This document shows positions 59,975 through 64,000 of a stretch of 64,000 nucleotides of DNA, in pieces (position 1 is the first letter of the stretch; each line of letters begins with the position of its first letter). The notes below the pieces were generated by a model. It searched no databases and was not told where the DNA came from. It saw only the letters and a program-made list of their open reading frames with translations. Source of the DNA: Eleginops maclovinus (lineage: Eukaryota; Chordata; Actinopteri; Perciformes; Eleginopidae); contig NC_086352.1 of assembly GCF_036324505.1 (NCBI RefSeq), forward strand, positions 31,266,312 to 31,330,311. The letters run 5' to 3'. Position numbers and translations under genes: made by a program.

Positions 59975-62900
59975 CAGTGCTCGAATTACGTGGGAGCCAG
60001 AGGGAGCCGAGCTCCCATAGAGTGATGACTGGCTCCCATGAAAGCAACAAAGTCAAATTTTTGAGGGGGTCTCTCATATCTGAAGGTGTCTGCCATATAT
60101 TGCATTGTAATTTAATCGTAAACAACACTCATTATCCATCCCTTTGCGGTCTCCAACCATTAAAGACGTTACATTAAAATAGGCTAATACCGGACGTGCT
60201 TATACGCTCAAGAGCGCAGCATACTGCACTTCACCACCACACCACTAGGCTACGTGAGCAAACTGGATAAGATCGATTTGACAGCACTCGCAAGTCCGAA
60301 GAAGTCACATAAAAATGTGCTTTTGAGGTAAAGACCAACAACATATCTTAAATTTAAATGTAATTGCCAGTTATGCCGCCGAAAAAAAGGCCACCTGCAC
60401 CAAATTCATATTCGGCCCTGACCAGTTTCGGTTTTACCACTAAAAAAACAAAAATAGTTGCAGATTTAGAATCAGAAAATGGCCTAGCAACAGCTAGTTC
60501 TAGCCAGGCGCCTAACTCTACTGAGCCAGAGGACGTTGTGGCTACAACCAGTCATCATGATGTTTTAGCTGGGACACTTACCAATGACGATGAGGACGTT
60601 GAGGAGGAATTGGACGGAGAAGAGGCTGCGGAGACGGGGTCGGGGTCCGGGACCGATATGGAACTGAAGCACCTGCGCCACCTGCCTCAGAACTGGGGGC
60701 TCACACAGTGGCGATCGTGGAAGGAGAGAAATCCATGGTTGTGTACAAGTGAGAGTGGCCTTGGGTGCGCTCCCTGCCAGGCAGCAAAAACTCTCTTGCT
60801 CCATGAAAAAAAGCCTGGGGTGCACCTTTCGGATGCATGGGTTAATGGGACCGTCAGTAGCTCATTGCAAAAGCAATTACGTAAGAAGATTTACCTGCAC
60901 CGGGACAGCCTTGCTCATAAAAGAGCAGTGGAGATAGCAGAATTAAAACAAAAAGATGTTCTGCCCACCAAAGTTGTAGAGCTGAGTTTGGCTGCCATCG
61001 ACGTTACATCAAGCTCATTTAGGGCGGCGTACACTATAGCCAAAGAGAGATTGCCATACACCAAAATGACGCCGATCATGACAGTTAATGAGCTTAATGG
61101 TGCAACAGTGGGCCCTGCACACCGCTCCGATCACTCCTGTGCTGCTATTGTGAAACATATAGCAGATGAAATGAAAAGAAGACTTGTTTCCCATGTCTTG
61201 AAACTCGACTCACGTATCAGCATAACGTTGGATGAAAGCACTGTGCATGGACGCTCCTATATGATTATCTACATGAGGTGCGATGTAACAGGTAATGGAG
61301 ACGTAGAGAACGTGTTTTTGGACATTGTTGAGTTGGAAAAAGGAGATGCAGGATCTCTTTACAATGCGTTAAAAGACAGTCTTCAAAATGTGGGGATAGA
61401 GGCAGAATTTCTTAAGAGGAACTTCATCAGCATAGCCACAGACGGAGCCGCTGTCCTTACCGGTAGGCATACAGGACTCATTGAAAGACTTAAACAAGAC
61501 TTCCCTCGACTGCAGGATGTACATTGCCTGGCACACCGATTAGAACTAGCTGTTAATGATTCTTTGAAGGCTGTGGCTGGGTGCAACCATTTTGACATTT
61601 TTATTTCAAAGCTTCATAGTCTGTATCACCAATCCACCAAAAACGCACGGGAGCTTGAAAATGCTGCTAGGGAACTAAACATGCAGATTTTAAAAATAGG
61701 CAAAGTCTTCACAATCAGGTGGGTGGCAAGCAGTTTCCGGACAGTTAAAGCTGTGGTGAAAGATTTTCCTGTTTTGGCACAGCACTTTACAATGGCCAGC
61801 GAAGATGCCTCGCGCAATGGTGTGGAGAGGGCGAAGTATGGTGGCCTACTCAAGCATCTGACATCTACTGGCTTCCTCTCCGATTTGGCAGTGATGAAAG
61901 ATGTGCTTCGTGAACTGCAGGGGCTCTCATTGAGACTACAGAGAAGGGACACGTCTCTGGTGGATGGCAGCAGACAAATCCATCAAACCATCGAGATACT
62001 GTCTGCTATGAAAGAAGATGCCGGTAAAACGGAATCCAAGATTCGCGCAGGCATAGCAAGTGGTCGGTTCAAAGGCGTTGTGCTTAGGGAAACGCAGCCT
62101 AAGATTAATAAACCCCAGTTTTATCAGTCCATCCTTGATAATCTCAGATCACGTCTTCCTGACAGTGAACTTATTGCCATGCTCAAGCCTCTAGATCAGC
62201 ACTTTTGGCCTGCAGAGAGGTCAGACCTAATGCTATTTGGAGAGCGCGAAGTGGGGAGATTCGCAAAACTCCTCTGTGAATCTTCTACCGAGGCTATCGA
62301 GGAATTCCGAGATTGGAAGCTTCAAGGTTCTCAGGGGAATACTCTTAAGAAACTTATCGTCGCATGCCGCACTATACTCCCGACCTCAGCGGAGTGTGAG
62401 AGGGGTTTCTCGGCTTGCAATGACACAGACGATAAAACTAGGAACGGACTGCGTGCAGCGAGCCTCACTGCCCTGCTATTCATTGACTTGAATGGACCTC
62501 CTATTGAGAAATTCAACCCCGTGCCGTTTGTCCACTCATGGATTAAGAGTGGCCACCGGACATCAGCATCATGGATTCCTGGGCGCAGGCCCCAGCCAGC
62601 TGAGAGCAGGGCAGTTTGGTCTCTTTTGTCTCCGTAAAGCCCAATCAAACATGATCAGAGCATCGAACTGAATTGTTACATGATGGATGAGTTTTGTCTA
62701 TATATGCGTTCATTGGGTTACATTATTTGACAAGTCCTGAGAATGTCATGTTTGCTGTTGAACTTGTGCTTTCTTCTATGTTGTTTGACAAAGCCATAGG
62801 CTACATAATGCATAACAGTTCACAGTCTAGCCCTAAACTGAAATTCAAAAGAATATGTTTAATCTATTTCCGTAAAGCCCAACACGGTCAAACATGATCA

Positions 62901-63014
62901 GAGCATCGAACTGAATTGTTAGGCCTACATGATGCGAGTGTTTTGTCTATATATGCGTTCATATTTATAAAATAGAGAGACCCCCTTGAAGACAAAAACA
63001 TAATTCGAGCACTG
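59975..63014 (+). mobile_element. 3.0-kb hAT transposon, nested, apparently autonomous
   Basis: The ends are CAGTGCTCGAATTA on the left and, on the other strand, CAGTGCTCGAATTA on the right (63014). The 8-bp target duplication GTTGATGG is perfect (59967-59974 and 63015-63022). A single-exon transposase fills most of the element. The duplicated octamer lies within the outer hAT, which proves the nesting order. Confidence 0.95.
60364..62637 (+). CDS. hAT transposase, KIAA1586-like, single exon
   Basis: One open frame of 757 aa. The family-like start is the Met of MPPKKRPPAP, just after the first Met. Order: a basic N-terminus; an acidic low-complexity stretch (about 75-100, DEDVEEELDGEEAAE); an unusual finger-like LGCAPCQAAK...H region (about 134-147); then the hAT catalytic fold with first Asp in ITLDESTVHGRS (D290), second in IATDGAAVLTGRHTG (D360), VHCLAHRLELAV (C-x2-H), FTIRWVASS, and third acid in LPTSAECERGFSACN (about E679) leading into the dimerisation segment. 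The frame is uninterrupted and sits between intact terminal repeats, so it may be active. In mammals the related KIAA1586 gene is a domesticated copy; here the target duplication argues for a true transposon. Confidence 0.9.
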   Translation: MPVMPPKKRPPAPNSYSALTSFGFTTKKTKIVADLESENGLATASSSQAPNSTEPEDVVATTSHHDVLAGTLTNDDEDVEEELDGEEAAETGSGSGTDMELKHLRHLPQNWGLTQWRSWKERNPWLCTSESGLGCAPCQAAKTLLLHEKKPGVHLSDAWVNGTVSSSLQKQLRKKIYLHRDSLAHKRAVEIAELKQKDVLPTKVVELSLAAIDVTSSSFRAAYTIAKERLPYTKMTPIMTVNELNGATVGPAHRSDHSCAAIVKHIADEMKRRLVSHVLKLDSRISITLDESTVHGRSYMIIYMRCDVTGNGDVENVFLDIVELEKGDAGSLYNALKDSLQNVGIEAEFLKRNFISIATDGAAVLTGRHTGLIERLKQDFPRLQDVHCLAHRLELAVNDSLKAVAGCNHFDIFISKLHSLYHQSTKNARELENAARELNMQILKIGKVFTIRWVASSFRTVKAVVKDFPVLAQHFTMASEDASRNGVERAKYGGLLKHLTSTGFLSDLAVMKDVLRELQGLSLRLQRRDTSLVDGSRQIHQTIEILSAMKEDAGKTESKIRAGIASGRFKGVVLRETQPKINKPQFYQSILDNLRSRLPDSELIAMLKPLDQHFWPAERSDLMLFGEREVGRFAKLLCESSTEAIEEFRDWKLQGSQGNTLKKLIVACRTILPTSAECERGFSACNDTDDKTRNGLRAASLTALLFIDLNGPPIEKFNPVPFVHSWIKSGHRTSASWIPGRRPQPAESRAVWSLLSP

Positions 63015-63260
63015 GTTGATGGAGACATGTGGTGTGCACGGAGGGGAGGGGCTGTGTGTGTGTGCAGGCTATGTAAGAGAGACGCGTGACTGACAGAGAG
63101 ACGGAGGGAGAGCAGGGAAAGGAAATGCAGCTTAACGAATACGATGCGTATTTTTTAAATAGCGTTAAAAAAAATTAATAATAACGAAACGCAATGTGTG
63201 GCGACCGGTGATGAATCTGTGGCGCACCGCCACGAATTAGTCTATGAGTGGGAAACACTG

Positions 63261-64000
63261 CCATTACCTTAAGTGAACAGCCTCTGGGAATCTGGTATAA
63301 GAGTCAACACAAACTTTAGCCAGTACCTTAAAAGCATTGTATTACGATTACATATCAAGAACATGTAAAGAAATTGTGACATAGGACCCACCTTTTTTTC
63401 CTTAAAATGCTTTTAGTCGACACAAAGACAATAGGCAATAGGACCGAATCACTAATGCTAACGTTAGCTACATTTGAAATTTTGGTTTACACATCCAGTA
63501 AAGTTGGCATGTTTGGTCACTTAGAGTAACACAAAACGATGTTCAACTGCAACAGCAAAGTGATTTAAAAAATATATTGTAATTAACAATAATAAAACAA
63601 GTCTTACCTTTGGTAAATTGGCAGTCAGAAGTGAAGTGTGGTAGACGCAGATGATGAACATGACCATGTTGCACAAAATGCCTGGGGCGGAAGTGTAAAG
63701 GCAGTAGAACTGACAACCTCCCAATGAGTAAAATTCATCAATATTTTGCATTTATGACGCTACTAAAAATATACCATTCATTTCTACTCAGAAATCCACA
63801 GCTGATTTTATTCAAACAAAACTTAATTAAAATGCAATTAATAAATCATTCAAAATGGTTTGAATTTAGCTTAATGTACAAACTACACAAAGTCATTTAT
63901 ATTGTGTATAACTTACTTTGTATTATTTATTTAATATTAATTGACCCCAATCCCAGTTTTTACAGTGTATGAAACATAGCTTTTGCTAGGTATGGAGGAT
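63261..64000. other. Right edge, mostly unrecognised
   Basis: A/T-rich DNA with one possible minus-strand exon (63608-63681). The window ends before any further context. Confidence 0.4.
63608..63681 (-). CDS. Possible exon of a membrane protein
   Basis: After CCGCCCCAG the minus strand reads GILCNMVMFIICVYHTSLLT then ANLPK and a GTAAGA donor. The frame is also open upstream to 63751. The segment is hydrophobic like one membrane helix. It may be another adhesion GPCR exon, but its 74-nt length and phase do not match the TM4 or TM5 exons of receptors A-C. Low confidence. Confidence 0.25.

Larger units (their letters stand above)
59649..63260. mobile_element. Outer non-coding hAT, split by a second hAT
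   Basis: The ends match over 13 bases: CAGTGTTTCCCAC at 59649, and the same on the other strand from 63260. Subterminal text is also mirrored (TGTGGCGGTAGGCCACC left, GTGGCGGTGCGCCAC right). Without the nested element it would be about 560 bp and has no transposase. The flanking octamers (TCACCATT left, CCATTACC right) do not match. Confidence 0.85.

Noticed and set aside
63521..63751. Possible TM4 exon of a fourth receptor
   Set aside because: Hydrophobic and flanked by fair splice sites, but length and phase do not fit the TM4 or TM5 exons of the other three receptors, so it is listed only as a possible exon.
1..64000. CRISPR arrays, operons, bacterial promoters, tRNA and rRNA genes
   Set aside because: The DNA is eukaryotic; no tRNA-like cloverleaf or rRNA sequence was recognised by eye, though a covariance-model search could still find a short RNA gene.

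Overview
The window reads as vertebrate nuclear DNA, most likely from a teleost fish. Genes are split into short exons by GT-AG introns, many CA, AT and AAT microsatellites are present, and there are several hAT, Tc1-like and LINE families of the kind that fill fish genomes. The best-recognised host gene is the SLC7A6OS/Iwr1 homologue. Next to it lies a tandem array of adhesion G-protein-coupled receptor genes of the ADGRG group (relatives of GPR56, GPR97 and GPR114). All calls come from reading the sequence and assembling exons by splice site, phase and family motifs; nothing was searched against a database.

Layout. Positions 3557-9299 (minus) hold a complete five-exon slc7a6os. Positions 10381-12573 hold a decayed BED-finger hAT transposon. 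Positions 14548-21642 (minus) hold an intact 13-exon adhesion GPCR (553 aa), and 22688-32803 (minus) a second intact 13-exon adhesion GPCR (641 aa). From 34311 to 38892 lies an L1-type LINE whose 5' half is inverted relative to its 3' half. Positions 39526-44613 (minus) hold a third adhesion GPCR that is a pseudogene: a frameshift, an in-frame stop, a truncated TM1 exon, a 9-codon gap after TM3, and no TM4-TM7 exons.

From 43.5 to 52.5 kb is a large inverted duplication. Its arms (43512-45343 and 49138-52535) each carry the first exons of the broken receptor, in opposite directions. The second arm has also taken a 1.5-kb insertion that is missing from the first arm, so the first arm shows the empty site. 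Orphan TM5 (46446-46566, minus) and TM6 (52687-52797, plus) exons lie on opposite strands nearby, the debris of a rearranged receptor.

The right end is almost wholly transposon. A 6.1-kb hAT element (53307-59429) has terminal repeats, a perfect 8-bp target duplication and an apparently intact three-exon, 745-aa transposase. Two large arrays of a GTTCCTCT/GTGTGTCT minisatellite have grown inside it, one after the stop codon and one inside an intron. Then comes a 3.0-kb hAT of a different family (59975-63014) with a single 757-aa open frame and a perfect 8-bp duplication, nested inside a third, non-coding hAT (59649-63260).

The two intact receptors would act at the plasma membrane as self-cleaving, tethered-agonist receptors. 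The SLC7A6OS protein would act in nuclear import of RNA polymerase II. The array looks like a site of recent birth and death of receptor copies driven by transposon insertion and inversion.
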